Of a DNA stretch of 6,262 nt, positions 5,704-6,262 are shown piece by piece. Within the stretch, counting starts at the first letter, position 1. Every line of letters starts with the position of its first letter. The stretch is from assembly GCA_937862845.1 (NCBI GenBank), contig CALMCK010000171.1, positions 1 to 6,262 on the forward strand, written 5' to 3'. This DNA is from an uncultured Burkholderiaceae bacterium. GTDB lineage: Bacteria; Pseudomonadota; Gammaproteobacteria; Burkholderiales; Burkholderiaceae. The position numbers were made by a program, and so were the translations under genes. Under the pieces are notes generated by a model, which was not told the DNA's origin, ran no database searches, and worked only from the letters and a program-made list of their open reading frames with translations.

Positions 5704-6262
5704 TTTTTTTAAAGCCGCACTGCCAGACGATTTAGCAAGCCTTGATTTATCCCACTTTGATTACGATTTGCCAGAATCATTGATAGCACAGATGCCCGCA
5801 GCGAGTCGCTGCACCAGCCGCTTGCTGCTGCCCTGCACCTCGCCGATTCAAAATGCTTTTTTCCATCAAATCATCGACCAGCTGCACGCAGGCGACGTGC
5901 TGGTGATGAACAACACCAAAGTCATCAAAGCACGACTGTACGGCGCAAAATCCAGCGGCGGTAAAGTCGAAGTCATGCTCGACCGAGTCAGCGGCGAGCA
6001 CGAGTGCATCGCGCAAATCCGCGCCTCAAAAAGCCCCGCCGCAGGCAGCGTCATCCACATCCACAACGCCGACGGCGAGACCGCATTTCAATTCACCGTG
6101 TTGTCAAAAACCGATCGCTTCTATCACCTACAAAGCGATGCGCCGCTGCTGCCCATGCTCGATGCGCACGGCAATCTACCGCTGCCACCGTACATCGACC
6201 ATGCCGCCGACGACTTTGACGCCGCGCGACACCAAACTGTGTTCGCCCAGACCGAAGGCGCC
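5696..6262 (+). CDS. queA: S-adenosylmethionine:tRNA ribosyltransferase-isomerase (QueA), N-terminal part
   Basis: Transfers and isomerises the ribosyl group of S-adenosylmethionine onto 7-aminomethyl-7-deazaguanine in tRNA to make epoxyqueuosine (EC 2.4.99.17), a late step of queuosine synthesis. The visible 189 codons are a little over half of a usual 340-350-residue QueA and run off the window end with an open frame. Signatures are FDYDLPESLIAQMP (21-34), SRLLL (41-45), GDVLVMNNTKVIKARLYG (66-83), SGGKVEVML (87-95), IRASKSP (108-114), LPLPPYID (161-168) and HQTVFAQTEGA (179-189). The first in-frame ATG with support is 5696, overlapping the folD stop by 8 bases in another frame with no clear Shine-Dalgarno. 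Translation is therefore probably coupled to folD. This start puts about 18 residues (MRDFFKAALPDDLASLDL) ahead of the position where E. coli QueA begins. No alternative start codon lies in frame in that stretch. Confidence 0.95.
   Translation, partial: MRDFFKAALPDDLASLDLSHFDYDLPESLIAQMPAASRCTSRLLLPCTSPIQNAFFHQIIDQLHAGDVLVMNNTKVIKARLYGAKSSGGKVEVMLDRVSGEHECIAQIRASKSPAAGSVIHIHNADGETAFQFTVLSKTDRFYHLQSDAPLLPMLDAHGNLPLPPYIDHAADDFDAARHQTVFAQTEGA

Overview
The window looks like chromosomal DNA from a betaproteobacterium, most probably a Burkholderiales-type organism. This is judged from remembered family resemblance, chiefly FolD (CNSKT in the nucleotide-binding domain and the DVGMNRDENGKLCGDVDF stretch) and HppD (WENPLQTDGFEFVEY); no search was run. 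It is gene-dense, with seven genes, two of them cut by the window ends, and no gap over 300 bases. I see no tRNA, rRNA, CRISPR array, transposase or phage gene.

Minus strand, 4181 down to 1: an aromatic amino acid catabolic cluster in pathway order. hppD (4-hydroxyphenylpyruvate dioxygenase) is followed by hmgA (homogentisate 1,2-dioxygenase), fahA (fumarylacetoacetase) and the first 59 codons of a VOC/glyoxalase-fold gene. Together they take 4-hydroxyphenylpyruvate through homogentisate and maleylacetoacetate/fumarylacetoacetate to fumarate and acetoacetate. The glutathione-dependent maleylacetoacetate isomerase (MaiA) that normally links HmgA to FahA is not in the window. A REPIN-like inverted pair of GTAG-headed palindromes sits between hmgA and fahA. 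A strong hairpin sits between hppD and hmgA. The two upstream genes share one style of ribosome binding site (GAGCACAAA-ATG) and the two downstream genes another (AAGGA in an A-rich leader), so the cluster may be expressed as two sub-units.

Plus strand, 4314 to 6262: an Lrp/AsnC-family regulator divergent from hppD and a good candidate for its local regulator, then folD (folate one-carbon metabolism) and the 5' part of queA (queuosine tRNA modification), whose start overlaps the end of folD. The 132-base divergent intergenic region holds facing candidate promoters and an AT-rich dyad. The folD leader carries a perfect TATAAT enclosed by an 8-bp GC-rich inverted repeat.

I found no convincing new biological system. 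The genes are well-known families; the noteworthy points are the non-coding structures and the identity of the truncated VOC gene.
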